Assembly (NCBI RefSeq): GCF_004006175.1
Contig: NZ_CP033219.1
Coordinates: forward strand, 682,001 to 746,000
Length of the DNA stretch: 64,000 bases
Origin: Parasedimentitalea marina
Lineage (GTDB): Bacteria; Pseudomonadota; Alphaproteobacteria; Rhodobacterales; Rhodobacteraceae
Reading direction: 5' to 3'
How positions within the stretch are numbered: the stretch's first letter is position 1; every line of letters begins with the position of its first letter. The notes beneath the pieces were generated by a model, which ran no database searches, was not told the origin of the DNA, and worked only from the letters and a program-made list of their open reading frames with translations. Of this stretch, positions 16,993-25,363 are shown one piece after another. A program made the position numbers and the translations under genes.

Positions 16993-17325
16993 TTAATCAA
17001 GGTGGAATACTGGTTCCATAGGGGCCCACCACTCTCCATCAGAGCGGGATTCAAGTGGTTTTTGCATTGGCCCGCACAGTTTCCACCAATCCTGCGTCAC
17101 CGGGTCGGCGGCTATTGCAGCGTCATCAGCAGCAAAATCTGATCCGGTGTACTCCCAGTAGCTGAACAGAAGGTTTTCTGGTTGCCGCAGGAAGATTGAG
17201 TAGTTGGTGATGTTAGATCGGCGCAACCGATCCAGCACCTGTGGCCAGACGGCGGCATGCAAACGCCTATACTCTGTGAGTGTCTCGGGATGCAGCCCGA
17301 TGACCATTCCCATTCTCTCAACCAT
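16993..17325 (-). CDS. rhaM: L-rhamnose mutarotase family protein (RhaM-like)
   Basis: A 110-residue protein of the RhaM/DUF718 family, which interconverts alpha and beta anomers of L-rhamnose and, in relatives, other 6-deoxy or L-sugars. Family hallmarks are GLHPETLTEYRRLHAAVWPQV (containing the catalytic His), NYSIFL, SYWEY and WW. GGAG precedes the ATG. It lies 63 bases downstream of the lactonase-like amidohydrolase and probably belongs to the same unit. In this sugar cluster it would supply the correct anomer of the imported sugar to the 1-dehydrogenase at 19432. Confidence 0.88.
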   Translation of the reverse strand: MVERMGMVIGLHPETLTEYRRLHAAVWPQVLDRLRRSNITNYSIFLRQPENLLFSYWEYTGSDFAADDAAIAADPVTQDWWKLCGPMQKPLESRSDGEWWAPMEPVFHLD

Positions 17326-17388
17326 TTTGGGTCTCCAACTGGGTCATTACTGTAGCGATAGCTTGGCGACTGGGTCGTGCGAGGTGGG

Positions 17389-18231
17389 TCACTGACTATC
17401 TGCCAAGCCGTAGAATATGTGCGCGGTTTGCGAGAATAACTGATCTTGTTGATCCTGTGTCAGGTCAGCCGCCAGCGTCTGCGCGACCTTGACCCAGGTA
17501 GCATAGTCCCCCGCGAGGTTCAGCACTGGCCAATCGCTGCCCCACATCATCCGGTCCGGGCCGAAACACTGATAGACGTGATCAAAAACCGGTTGCAATG
17601 TCTGGGCCGACCACCCGCTGCCGTATTCATTGGCCAGGCCGGACAGCTTGCAAAACACATTGGGATGGCCGCCCAGCTGCTTCATGCCGGCGCGCCAGTT
17701 CTCCCCGGCGTCCTGACCGCCTTGGATCACTGGTTTGGCGCAATGATCGATCACAATCGGCAAGGCCGGGATGCCCTCGGCGATTTGAGAAATCGCGTCC
17801 AAATGGCGCGGTGTCACCAATGCGTCCAGCCGCAGCCCAAGATCAGCCGCAAGTTTAAGAGCCTTTTGGACCTTGGGTTGCAGAATCCACTTGGTATTTT
17901 CGATATCCTGCAACATCGGGCGAATGCCTTTGAACCATTTGTTCTGCGCCAACTCCCGCAGCGTTGCCTCGGCGTCTTCCGCCTCTAGATCGACCCATCC
18001 GACCACCCCACAAATCAATGGGGACCCGGCTGCCAGGCTAAGAAGAAATTGAGTTTCCGCCACTGTCGGCGCCGCCTGGACGACAATTGTACCTGTTACG
18101 CCAGATGCCGCCGCGATCTGGGTCAGGTCTGCGGGCAGGAAATCACGTCGGATGGGGGCTACGCTGTCATCCATCCATGCGTAGTCACCGCGGGCGATGT
18201 GCCAGAAATGCTGATGGGCGTCGATGATCAT
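17389..18231 (-). CDS. Amidohydrolase family sugar lactonase (COG3618 type)
   Basis: Metal-dependent amidohydrolase_2 protein of 280 residues. The start MIIDAHQHFW carries the HxH metal ligands; IDHCAKP and GSDWPV supply later ligands. This is the family of L-fucono-1,5-lactonase and L-rhamnono-lactonase. The ATG at 18231 is fixed by the DAHQHFW motif; the longer frame to 18375 runs through the divergent promoter and overlaps the next gene. It would open the lactone formed by the aldo/keto reductase at 19432. It is divergent from the oxidoreductase at 18308. Confidence 0.88.
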   Translation of the reverse strand: MIIDAHQHFWHIARGDYAWMDDSVAPIRRDFLPADLTQIAAASGVTGTIVVQAAPTVAETQFLLSLAAGSPLICGVVGWVDLEAEDAEATLRELAQNKWFKGIRPMLQDIENTKWILQPKVQKALKLAADLGLRLDALVTPRHLDAISQIAEGIPALPIVIDHCAKPVIQGGQDAGENWRAGMKQLGGHPNVFCKLSGLANEYGSGWSAQTLQPVFDHVYQCFGPDRMMWGSDWPVLNLAGDYATWVKVAQTLAADLTQDQQDQLFSQTAHIFYGLADSQ

Positions 18232-18266
18232 GGTTTTGGTCCGTATTTGGAGTTGCTTGACTTTAT

Positions 18267-18285
18267 GTTTGTAATAATTAAAAAC
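18267..18285. promoter_or_regulatory. GntR-type operator candidate 1
   Basis: GTTTGTAATAATTAAAAAC is a 19-base dyad in which 8 of 9 pairs around the central A are complementary. It lies in the divergent promoter between the lactonase and the UxaB-like gene, 23 bases before the latter's start. Its right half (ATTAAAAAC) is shared with the dyad at 21421-21441. Confidence 0.55.
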
Positions 18286-18307
18286 ACAATGCAAGAAGGA
18301 GACCGCA

Positions 18308-19435
18308 ATGTCAATCACTCCGATCATCCAGTTTGGGACCAGCCGTTTCCTGCAGGCGCATGCTGATCTGTTCATTTCAGAAGCATTGCAGTGCGGCGAG
18401 GCGCTGGGCCCAATTTGCGTTGTGCAGTCCAGTGGCGAGGCGACGCGCGCCCGTCGGTTGGCGGCCTTAAGTGACCCTGCGGGATATCCAGTCCAGGTTC
18501 AGGGCCTGCAAAATGGTGAACAGGTCTCGTTTGAGACCCGCGTACAGAGCGTGACCCGGACGCTGTCGACAGCGACTGATATTGCTGAGGTGAAGCGCAT
18601 TGTGGCGTTTGAGGCGGAAATCATCCTGTCCAACACCGGGGATGCCGGCTGGGTGCCACAAGCCGCTGACACCAAACTGGATTTTAGTCAGGACATGTCT
18701 TATCCGGCCAAGCTGACGCATCTTTTGTTAGGTCGGTTCCAGGCTGGTGGACAGCCTATTCAGGTGATGCCAACGGAGTTGGTGGCGCAGAATGGTACTG
18801 CACTAAGGCACCGTGTTCTGGAGATTGCCGCACCCCTGTCTGCCAAGTTTGCGGCCTGGATTGAAGCAGAGGTACGGTTCGTCAACTCGCTGGTGGATCG
18901 CATCGTGTCCGAACCCCTGCACCCTGCCGGTGCTGTGGCTGAGCCCTATGCCTTGTGGGCAATAGAAGACTGCCCGGGGCTGCGTTTGCCCTGCGCGCAT
19001 CCCGCAATCACGGTGGTGGCTACGTTGGAACAGACCGAGGCGCTAAAGCTGTACATCCTTAATCTTGGTCACAGTTACCTTGTTGAGGGATGGTTGCAAC
19101 GCGGTCGACAGGGGGCGGAATTCGTCCGTGATCTGCTGTCAGATCCCGCCGTGCGCGGCGATCTGGAGAACCTGTATGCCCAGGAGGTCTTGCCTGCATT
19201 TGCAGCCCGAGGGTTGGGGCCAGAGGCGCAGGCCTATGTTGCGACCACTCTGGACCGGTTTTCAAACCCGTATCTAGACCACCGCCTGGCAGATATTGCC
19301 CAGAACCATCCCGAGAAAGTGCATCGGCGCATCGGCGCATTTCTGGACTGGTCTGCTACGCAAGACAACGCCACCGCGCGCCCAAGGCTCACCGCCATTG
19401 TGGATCACATTCGTAAATCAAAGGATCGGACATGA
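18308..19435 (+). CDS. Mannitol-dehydrogenase-family oxidoreductase (tagaturonate reductase/UxaB-like)
   Basis: NAD(H)-dependent polyol/uronate oxidoreductase of 375 residues. It begins IIQFGTSRFLQAHADLF, as UxaB and UxuB do, and holds the catalytic signature KLYILNLGHS (Lys247, Asn252, His255). Classical UxaB is about 480 residues, so this is a shorter subfamily. In the context of UxaA and the LgoD-like dehydrogenase, reduction of D-tagaturonate to D-altronate is the most natural step; direct oxidation of another polyol is an alternative. AAGGAGA precedes the ATG, and the next gene overlaps as ATGA. Confidence 0.82.
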   Translation: MSITPIIQFGTSRFLQAHADLFISEALQCGEALGPICVVQSSGEATRARRLAALSDPAGYPVQVQGLQNGEQVSFETRVQSVTRTLSTATDIAEVKRIVAFEAEIILSNTGDAGWVPQAADTKLDFSQDMSYPAKLTHLLLGRFQAGGQPIQVMPTELVAQNGTALRHRVLEIAAPLSAKFAAWIEAEVRFVNSLVDRIVSEPLHPAGAVAEPYALWAIEDCPGLRLPCAHPAITVVATLEQTEALKLYILNLGHSYLVEGWLQRGRQGAEFVRDLLSDPAVRGDLENLYAQEVLPAFAARGLGPEAQAYVATTLDRFSNPYLDHRLADIAQNHPEKVHRRIGAFLDWSATQDNATARPRLTAIVDHIRKSKDRT

Positions 19436-20412
19436 AGCGAAATCAAATCGGCAAAACGGCTGTAGAGGTATCTGAGTTGTCCTTTGGCTGCGCAAGCATT
19501 GGCAATCTGTACCGCGAGGTGTCCGATCATGACGTGACCGCGCTTCTCAACTGCACCTGGGACCGGGGCATTCGCTATTTTGACACTGCCCCGCATTATG
19601 GACGCGGATTGTCGGAGATGCGGTTGGGGGCATTTCTACGTGGGAAAAATCGGGACGATTATGTGGTGTCGACAAAGGTGGGCCGACGTCTATCCCCGGG
19701 TGGGGCACTGGATGAGGCGGACGGGTTCGTGCATCCGCTGCCCAATGATGTGCGATATGACTATTCCGGCGATGGTATCGAGGCCGCGTTTGAGCAAAGT
19801 TGTGAGCGGCTTGGGACCTCTCGCATTGATATCCTGTATGTCCACGATATCGGCAGCTACACCCATGGCGCTGCCAATGTGGCGCATTTTGCCGATCTGA
19901 TGGACAGCGGGGTGGATCGTTTGCAGGCCCTGAAAAACGCGGGCCGGATTGGGGCCTTTGGGCTTGGTGTGAATGAGAATGCGGTCTGCCTGGAGGTGAT
20001 GCGCGAGGTTGATATTGATGTCATCCTGCTGGCAGGGCGGTTGACGCTGCTGGATCGCAGCGGGGAAGAGGAGCTTGTAGACCTGTGCCGGGCCAAAGGA
20101 ACAAGCCTAGTTCTGGGTGGGATTTTCAATTCCGGCATCCTGGCCACCGGGCCAGTACCCGGAGCACATTTTGACTATGCCCCGCCCTCGGCTGGGGTAC
20201 TGGCCAAAGTCACCGAACTTCAACGGCGTGCGGACGCCGTCGGGGTGCCGCTGGCAACCGCAGCTTTGCGGTTCGCGGTACGCCATCCTGCTGCGGCTTC
20301 TGTTTTGCTGGGCACTGCCAAATCAAAATCCCTGACACGAAACCTGGATGCTCTGGATGCCCCGTGGCCGGATGGGGCAGATGGTATTTTTACGCCCATG
20401 GAAGATCGGTAA
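19432..20412 (+). CDS. Aldo/keto reductase, L-galactose/L-fucose 1-dehydrogenase-like
   Basis: NAD(P)-dependent aldo/keto reductase of 326 residues with the full catalytic tetrad: Asp51, Tyr56, Lys82 and His138. The YFDTAPHYGRGLSE segment and the long loop before VRYDYSGDG are typical of the D-threo-aldose/L-fucose/L-galactose 1-dehydrogenase group, which oxidises the anomeric carbon to a lactone. Its start overlaps the upstream stop (ATGA). With the lactonase and UxaA as neighbours, oxidation of a free L-sugar is likely; L-galactose fits the later steps better than L-fucose. Confidence 0.85.
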   Translation: MKRNQIGKTAVEVSELSFGCASIGNLYREVSDHDVTALLNCTWDRGIRYFDTAPHYGRGLSEMRLGAFLRGKNRDDYVVSTKVGRRLSPGGALDEADGFVHPLPNDVRYDYSGDGIEAAFEQSCERLGTSRIDILYVHDIGSYTHGAANVAHFADLMDSGVDRLQALKNAGRIGAFGLGVNENAVCLEVMREVDIDVILLAGRLTLLDRSGEEELVDLCRAKGTSLVLGGIFNSGILATGPVPGAHFDYAPPSAGVLAKVTELQRRADAVGVPLATAALRFAVRHPAAASVLLGTAKSKSLTRNLDALDAPWPDGADGIFTPMEDR

Positions 20413-21318
20413 CTATTGGGCGCGGCCATGGATGCGCAAAGCCGAAAGCAGCGTTTGCTTGGATGTCTTAAGGTGATCGCGGGCGGCGTCTAAGGCGGCG
20501 GCCTCATCACGGGTGCGAATGGCATCCAGTATTCTCAGATGCTCCTGAATGGCGGCCTCATTCCTATCGCGTTCATCTTTCTTGTCCCATTGGTAGTGGT
20601 AGTGAAACACTAGCGATATGACCTTTTGAAATTCCTCAACAAACCGGTTTTGCACGATTTTCCCAATGGTCGTGTGGAACCGTTCGTCAAGCAACGAGAA
20701 GTCGTGGTAGCGGCTGTCGATCTGTTCAGCGAGTTGTTTGTGATCGGCTTCAAGTGCGTCCAGTTGCGGCCAGATTTCGTGATCATCGGGCAGTGATACA
20801 AGCTGTGAAATCGCATTCAATTCGAGCATATTGCGAAAATCCGAAAGCTCGACCGCAAAGTCAGTGGTAAACCCGACCAGCTCCCATCCACCCTTTTGCC
20901 GTCTTTGAACCAGCCCAAAGCGGCTGAGGGAGGCAAGGAATTCCTGGAGGGAATGGGGGGGTACGTTAAATTTACGGGCCATATCGGTGACGTTCAGGGC
21001 GGTGCCGGGGGGGACGTCAAATCGCAAGATCCAGTCGAGGAACTGGCTTTCCAGTTCGTCCTCTGAAACCTGCTCAGTTCTGACATCCAATCGATCCGAC
21101 TTGCGCGGTTTGCGCAGCAGCGTTTTGTCGCGGCCGTTCCAGTCGATGATACCCTCGCCATCCAGACGTTGCAGGGCTGAACGGACAACGGTTCGACTGA
21201 CATCCAACCTGTCGGCCAGACTGAGTTCCGAGGGAAGTTTGTCGGTGCGGGCCAGATTCGAACAGACGTCTAGCAGCGCATTATAGGCCGTTCTGAAGCG
21301 TTCGTCGGTTCTCGCCAT
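20413..21318 (-). CDS. GntR/FadR-type regulator with two winged-helix domains
   Basis: Regulator of 301 residues. A first winged HTH occupies about residues 10-68 (LADRLDVSRTVVRSALQRLDGEGII), a second about 88-148 (DMARKFNVPPHSLQEFLASLSRFGLV), and an FCD ligand domain 152-295. Ordinary FadR-group proteins have one HTH and about 230 residues, so the extra domain is unusual. The stop abuts that of the aldo/keto reductase. It diverges from the sugar ABC operon and probably represses both that operon and the 18308 operon through the two similar dyads noted. The ligand is probably the sugar or a pathway acid. Confidence 0.85.
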   Translation of the reverse strand: MARTDERFRTAYNALLDVCSNLARTDKLPSELSLADRLDVSRTVVRSALQRLDGEGIIDWNGRDKTLLRKPRKSDRLDVRTEQVSEDELESQFLDWILRFDVPPGTALNVTDMARKFNVPPHSLQEFLASLSRFGLVQRRQKGGWELVGFTTDFAVELSDFRNMLELNAISQLVSLPDDHEIWPQLDALEADHKQLAEQIDSRYHDFSLLDERFHTTIGKIVQNRFVEEFQKVISLVFHYHYQWDKKDERDRNEAAIQEHLRILDAIRTRDEAAALDAARDHLKTSKQTLLSALRIHGRAQ

Positions 21319-21390
21319 TTCTAAACCTCATATTTAACAGCTTATATATACTACCAAAATTCCCATGCGGTCGACAATAATAAAAAACAA

Positions 21391-21420
21391 TTGACAGCGC
21401 GGCCTGTTGTTGAGCAATAT
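21391..21420 (+). promoter_or_regulatory. Sigma-70-type promoter candidate for the sugar ABC operon
   Basis: TTGACA (21391-21396) and CAATAT (21415-21420) are separated by 18 bases and lie 40 bases before the permease start. The operator-like dyad at 21421 immediately follows, where a bound repressor would block transcription. Confidence 0.5.
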
Positions 21421-21441
21421 GGTTTTCAATTATTAAATACC
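21421..21441. promoter_or_regulatory. GntR-type operator candidate 2
   Basis: A 21-base dyad running GGTTTTCAAT, a central T, then ATTAAATACC, with 8 of 10 pairs complementary. It overlaps the expected transcription start of the ABC operon. The half-site resembles that of the dyad at 18267, giving a joint pattern of GGTTTTxAAT-W-ATTxAAAACC. Confidence 0.5.
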
Positions 21442-21460
21442 AATCCACGGGAGATGTGGG

Positions 21461-22483
21461 ATGTATGAAGTCATCGCAAGGGCACGGGCCGAGGGCGCGC
21501 GTTTTAGGCTACAGCCCGAGATGTTCCACAAGCTATCAGCGGCACTCACGCTTTTAATTCTGGTCGCAATTTTTGCCTTCGGGAATCCGGCATTTCTGTC
21601 TGTGAACAATGGCTTGACCATTATGCTTCAGACGTCGGTGATAGGGTTGCTTGGGATTGGCATGACAATGGTCATCATCACTGGTGGCATCGATCTGAGT
21701 GTGGGGTCGGTTCTGGCGCTGTCGGGAACGGTAACCGGCATGTTGGTCAAATCGGGCATGCCGGTACTTCCCGCCATGTTTTGTGGCGTTATCGTTGGTG
21801 CCCTATGCGGGTTGTTCAACGGGTTTGTCATCACAAAGATGCGGATCACACCCTTTGTTGCAACGCTTGGAATGATGCTGATTGCGCGCGGTATCGCCTT
21901 GCAGCTTACAGGTGCCGCGCCAATTTCCCGCCTGGGAGAAGCGTTTGGGGTTCTTGGCAATGGGGCCTTGTTCCGCATTGTTGAAATGGGCGCCAATGGG
22001 TTTCCCAAAGTCGTCTTCCCTGGCATCCCATATCCGGTGATCCTACTCGTGGTCGTCGCAATTTTGGGCTCGTATATGCTGCGCCGTCGTCAGATCGGAC
22101 GCCATATCTATGCCACTGGATCCAATGAAGAGGCCGCACGTCTGGCAGGTGTCGAAGTCGACCGGACCAAGATGATTGCCTACTCACTGTCCGGTGCCCT
22201 TGCGGGCCTGTCCGGGATTGTCCTGATGTCCCGGCTTGTCACTGCCCAGCCCAATGAGGGCGTCATGTATGAGCTCGACGCCATCGCCGCAGCCGTTATC
22301 GGCGGTGCATCTCTAATGGGAGGGGTGGGGGCAATATCGGGCACATTGATCGGCGCCTTCATCATCGGCGTCCTGCGCAATGGCCTGAATATGGCCGGAG
22401 TGTCTGCCTTTATCCAACAGATTGTAATCGGTTTTGTCGTCATCTTTGCCGTCTACATCGATCAGATCCGTAGCCGCCGGTAA
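21461..22483 (+). CDS. Sugar ABC transporter permease (RbsC/FrcC-like)
   Basis: Inner-membrane permease of 340 residues in the branched RbsC family. It has about ten hydrophobic helices and the family motifs GIGMTMVIITGGIDLSVGSVLAL, and TGSNEEAARLAGVEVDRTK in the coupling loop. GGGAG lies before the ATG. First gene of a five-gene operon (permease, binding protein, ATPase, dehydrogenase, altronate dehydratase). The gene order and the enzymes downstream suggest import of the free sugar degraded by this cluster. Confidence 0.92.
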   Translation: MYEVIARARAEGARFRLQPEMFHKLSAALTLLILVAIFAFGNPAFLSVNNGLTIMLQTSVIGLLGIGMTMVIITGGIDLSVGSVLALSGTVTGMLVKSGMPVLPAMFCGVIVGALCGLFNGFVITKMRITPFVATLGMMLIARGIALQLTGAAPISRLGEAFGVLGNGALFRIVEMGANGFPKVVFPGIPYPVILLVVVAILGSYMLRRRQIGRHIYATGSNEEAARLAGVEVDRTKMIAYSLSGALAGLSGIVLMSRLVTAQPNEGVMYELDAIAAAVIGGASLMGGVGAISGTLIGAFIIGVLRNGLNMAGVSAFIQQIVIGFVVIFAVYIDQIRSRR

Positions 22484-22520
22484 GCGGTCGAATACCAAAC
22501 TTCAACGGGAGGAAAATACC

Positions 22521-23462
22521 ATGAAAACATCTTTGAAAGCTGTACTTACTGCGACAACGATTGCGATGTTGCCAGTAACGGCAATGGCGGGGGAGATCGC
22601 TGTTATTGTGAAAACGACGAACTCAAATTTCTGGCAGAACGTCAATAAAGGCGCAAGCGCAGCCATCGAGGCGCAGTCTGACCATACTTTCACATTCAAT
22701 GGCCCGGCGTCTGAATCCGCGATCGCGGACCAGGTCAACCTTGTTGAAAACGCGATCAACCGGGGTGTTTCGGGTATTGTTCTGGCCCCATCCGACCCTG
22801 ATGCCCTGACACCGGCGGTCAAACGTGCCTATGAGTCAGGTATTCCAGTCGTCATCATCGACTCCGGCCTGTCTGACGGGGCAAAAGGCACTTTCCAGGC
22901 GTTCCTGTCGACAGACAACTGTGCCGCAGGCAAACTGGTGGCAGATCAGATGATTGAAAAAGTAGGCACCGAAGGCAAAGTTGCCGTCATGTCCTATGTT
23001 GCAGGTGTGGGATCCGAAATTGGCCGTGTTGGTTGTTTTGTCGAACAGCTTGGTGCTCACTCCAATCTTGAAGTTGTCGGTCCGTTCTACTCGCAGTCGC
23101 AAATGGCGACGGCACTGAACCAAACCACGGATATTTTGGCCGCAAACGGGGATCTGGTTGGGATCTTTGGCGCGAATGAGCCAACCGCTGTTGGCATGGG
23201 CCGTGCCCTGGTGCAAGCGGGCAAAGCTGGGACCGTGACGGCCATCGGTTTCGACGGCAACGGCGATCTGCAAGATTTCGTGCGCGATGGAACTCTGCTT
23301 GGAACTGCCGTTCAGGGCTCGTTTCAAATGGGTGAATTGGGTGTGAATGCAGTGATCGACGTCCTGAACGGGAAGTCCGTCGAGTCCTTCATCGACACTG
23401 GCGTTGTTCTTGTCACCAAGGGCAACATTGACGATCCGGTCGCCCAAAACGTCCTGTACTAA
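22521..23462 (+). CDS. Sugar ABC transporter substrate-binding protein
   Basis: Periplasmic sugar-binding protein of 313 residues (peripla_BP_4 / RbsB type). The signal peptide ends at about residue 24 (PVTAMAGE). The mature protein starts IAVIVKTTNSNFWQNVNKGA and has the hinge and ligand segments IVLAPSDPDALTPAVKRA, STDNCAAGKLVADQM and ANEPTAVGMGRAL. The ATG at 22521 follows GGGAGG; the longer frame lies inside the permease gene. A strong stem-loop follows the stop, which probably raises its level relative to the ATPase gene. Confidence 0.92.
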   Translation: MKTSLKAVLTATTIAMLPVTAMAGEIAVIVKTTNSNFWQNVNKGASAAIEAQSDHTFTFNGPASESAIADQVNLVENAINRGVSGIVLAPSDPDALTPAVKRAYESGIPVVIIDSGLSDGAKGTFQAFLSTDNCAAGKLVADQMIEKVGTEGKVAVMSYVAGVGSEIGRVGCFVEQLGAHSNLEVVGPFYSQSQMATALNQTTDILAANGDLVGIFGANEPTAVGMGRALVQAGKAGTVTAIGFDGNGDLQDFVRDGTLLGTAVQGSFQMGELGVNAVIDVLNGKSVESFIDTGVVLVTKGNIDDPVAQNVLY

Positions 23463-23470
23463 CCTCCCCT

Positions 23471-23517
23471 GGCCAGCCGTTGCCCGTTTGTATCTTTGGG
23501 CGCTGGCTGGCCCTTTT
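23471..23517 (+). terminator. Attenuating terminator inside the sugar operon
   Basis: GGCCAGCC and GGCTGGCC pair over 8 bp, extended by an inner GCCC/GGGC pairing after a mismatch, followed by TTTT. It lies between the binding-protein and ATPase genes, so it is likely a partial terminator. Confidence 0.7.
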
Positions 23518-23540
23518 ACTTAAGACCCGGAGCCGGTTCT

Positions 23541-24332
23541 ATGAATATGCACAGACAGACCCCCACACCGCTTGTCGAAATGGTCGGCATCGAAAAACAC
23601 TTTGGCGGTGTGCGTGCGGTGGATGGAGTATCGGTCGATCTTTACCCCGGCGAGGTTGTTGGTGTTCTGGGCCATAACGGGGCAGGAAAATCCTGTCTGA
23701 TGCGGATCCTGTCCGGGGCCATGATGCCCAGCAACGGTGAAATTCGGGTGCGTGGCGAACGTGCCCAAATTCAGTCCCCCCACGAGGCCCGCGAGTTCGG
23801 GGTCGAGACGATCTATCAAACACTGGCCCTTGCGGATCATTTGGATGCGCCTGCCAACCTTTTCCTTGGGCGTGAGTTGAAAACACCCTTAGGCAATCTG
23901 GATGACAAGCGGATGATGAAAGAGGCGCGGGCAGTGCTGCATCGCCTGAACCCCAATTTCAAGAATCTGAGTGATCCTGTTTCAAGCCTGTCGGGTGGTC
24001 AGCGTCAGGTCATCGCAATTGCTCGAGCCATCTATTTCAATGTAAATATCCTGATCATGGATGAACCAACAGCCGCACTGGGACCATCCGAGACGGCCAT
24101 GGTTGCCGAGTTGATCAAGAAACTGAGCGCGGCGGGCATTGGGATCTTTCTGGTCAGCCACGATATGGCGGATGTCTTTGAACTGTGTGACCGGGTGATG
24201 GTCATGAACAAGGGTCGCAATGTCGGGTCCTACAAAATTGACGAAGTATCAAAGGATGACGTGTTGAGCCTTATTATCAAAGGTGATTTGCCCGACGGCT
24301 GGACGCCTCGTAACGGTGAGGTGGCGCAGTGA
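23541..24332 (+). CDS. Sugar ABC transporter ATP-binding protein (FrcA-like, single domain)
   Basis: ATPase of 263 residues with one nucleotide-binding domain: Walker A GHNGAGKSC, Q-loop IYQTLALADHLD, signature LSGGQRQVIAIARA, Walker B LIMDEPTAALG and switch His in VSHDM. RbsA-type partners of this permease family normally have two fused domains of about 500 residues; the single-domain form is as in FrcA. The ATG at 23541 is preferred; the frame extends to 23496 through the terminator. Its stop overlaps the next gene (GTGA). Confidence 0.9.
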   Translation: MNMHRQTPTPLVEMVGIEKHFGGVRAVDGVSVDLYPGEVVGVLGHNGAGKSCLMRILSGAMMPSNGEIRVRGERAQIQSPHEAREFGVETIYQTLALADHLDAPANLFLGRELKTPLGNLDDKRMMKEARAVLHRLNPNFKNLSDPVSSLSGGQRQVIAIARAIYFNVNILIMDEPTAALGPSETAMVAELIKKLSAAGIGIFLVSHDMADVFELCDRVMVMNKGRNVGSYKIDEVSKDDVLSLIIKGDLPDGWTPRNGEVAQ

Positions 24333-25363
24333 ATATCGTTCAAGATGCCCCGGCTGCTACGACCAAAATGCTGTGTGGAACCTGTGTGGAACCCGGCCAG
24401 TTTACCCTTAGGGAATATGATTTGCCCACCTCGGCGCCACAGGGATGGGCGCTGATCGATATCAGCGCGGTTGGGATCTGTGGCACAGACTATCACATAT
24501 TCGAGGGTAAGCACCCATTCCTGCAGTACCCGCGCGTCATCGGCCATGAATTGAGCGGTATCGTGCATCAGGATGCAGGTGAGCTAAAAGCGGGAACGCT
24601 GGTTGCTGTGAACCCCTATCTGTCGTGCGGTGACTGTCGTGCCTGCCAGCGTGGAAAGCCGAACTGTTGCAGTAAGATAGAGGTACTGGGCGTGCACCGT
24701 GACGGTGGGCTTTGTGCCCGGATTGCAGTGCCCATTGGCAACCTATACCCCGCCGATGGTTTGACAGAGATACAGGCGGCGATGGTCGAATTCCTGGCCA
24801 TCGGAGCACATGCCGTGCGGCGTTCGGACGTGACCAAAGGGGATCGTGTGCTGGTGACGGGGGCAGGGCCCATCGGGTTGGGCGCTGCGTTGTTTGCGCG
24901 GCTTGCCGGGGCCGAGGTCCATTTGTTGGATCTAAGCGCTGCGCGGCTGCAATTGGCCAGAGAGAAATTTGGCTTTACAAATCTGCATCAGGACGTGGAT
25001 TCTGCTGCACAGGGGCCGCTTGCCGATGGGTTTGACGTGATTTTTGATGCGACGGGCAATGCCCAGGCCATTGAGGCCGGATTTCCGCTGCTGGCGCATG
25101 GCAGCAGTTATGTTTTGGTGAGTGTGGTGAAGGATAAGATTTCATTTGAAGACGCTGAGTTTCACAAACGCGAGACCCGGATCATCGGCAGCCGGAACGC
25201 CTTGAAGGGTGATTTTGATCAGGTCATGCAGGCGATGCGTGCCGGGGATATTGATACAGAGGCACTGTGTTCCGAGATCCTTGCGCTGGATGCGCTGCCC
25301 GACCGGTTCAGATCACTTGCAAATAACCGGGAAACCCTGATCAAGGTGGTGGTGAAATTATGA
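24329..25363 (+). CDS. Zinc-dependent alcohol dehydrogenase, L-galactonate 5-dehydrogenase (LgoD)-like
   Basis: Medium-chain NAD-dependent dehydrogenase of 344 residues. The catalytic zinc ligands are Cys51, His73 and Glu74 (ICGTDYH ... IGHELSG); the structural zinc site is C100-x2-C103-x2-C106-x7-C114; the Rossmann motif is GAGPIGLGAA. This is the sorbitol/L-threonine/L-galactonate dehydrogenase group. A GTG start overlaps the upstream TGA, with GAGGTGG before it. Lying directly before uxaA, it would oxidise L-galactonate to D-tagaturonate, as E. coli LgoD does; other sugar acids are possible. Confidence 0.82.
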   Translation: MNIVQDAPAATTKMLCGTCVEPGQFTLREYDLPTSAPQGWALIDISAVGICGTDYHIFEGKHPFLQYPRVIGHELSGIVHQDAGELKAGTLVAVNPYLSCGDCRACQRGKPNCCSKIEVLGVHRDGGLCARIAVPIGNLYPADGLTEIQAAMVEFLAIGAHAVRRSDVTKGDRVLVTGAGPIGLGAALFARLAGAEVHLLDLSAARLQLAREKFGFTNLHQDVDSAAQGPLADGFDVIFDATGNAQAIEAGFPLLAHGSSYVLVSVVKDKISFEDAEFHKRETRIIGSRNALKGDFDQVMQAMRAGDIDTEALCSEILALDALPDRFRSLANNRETLIKVVVKL

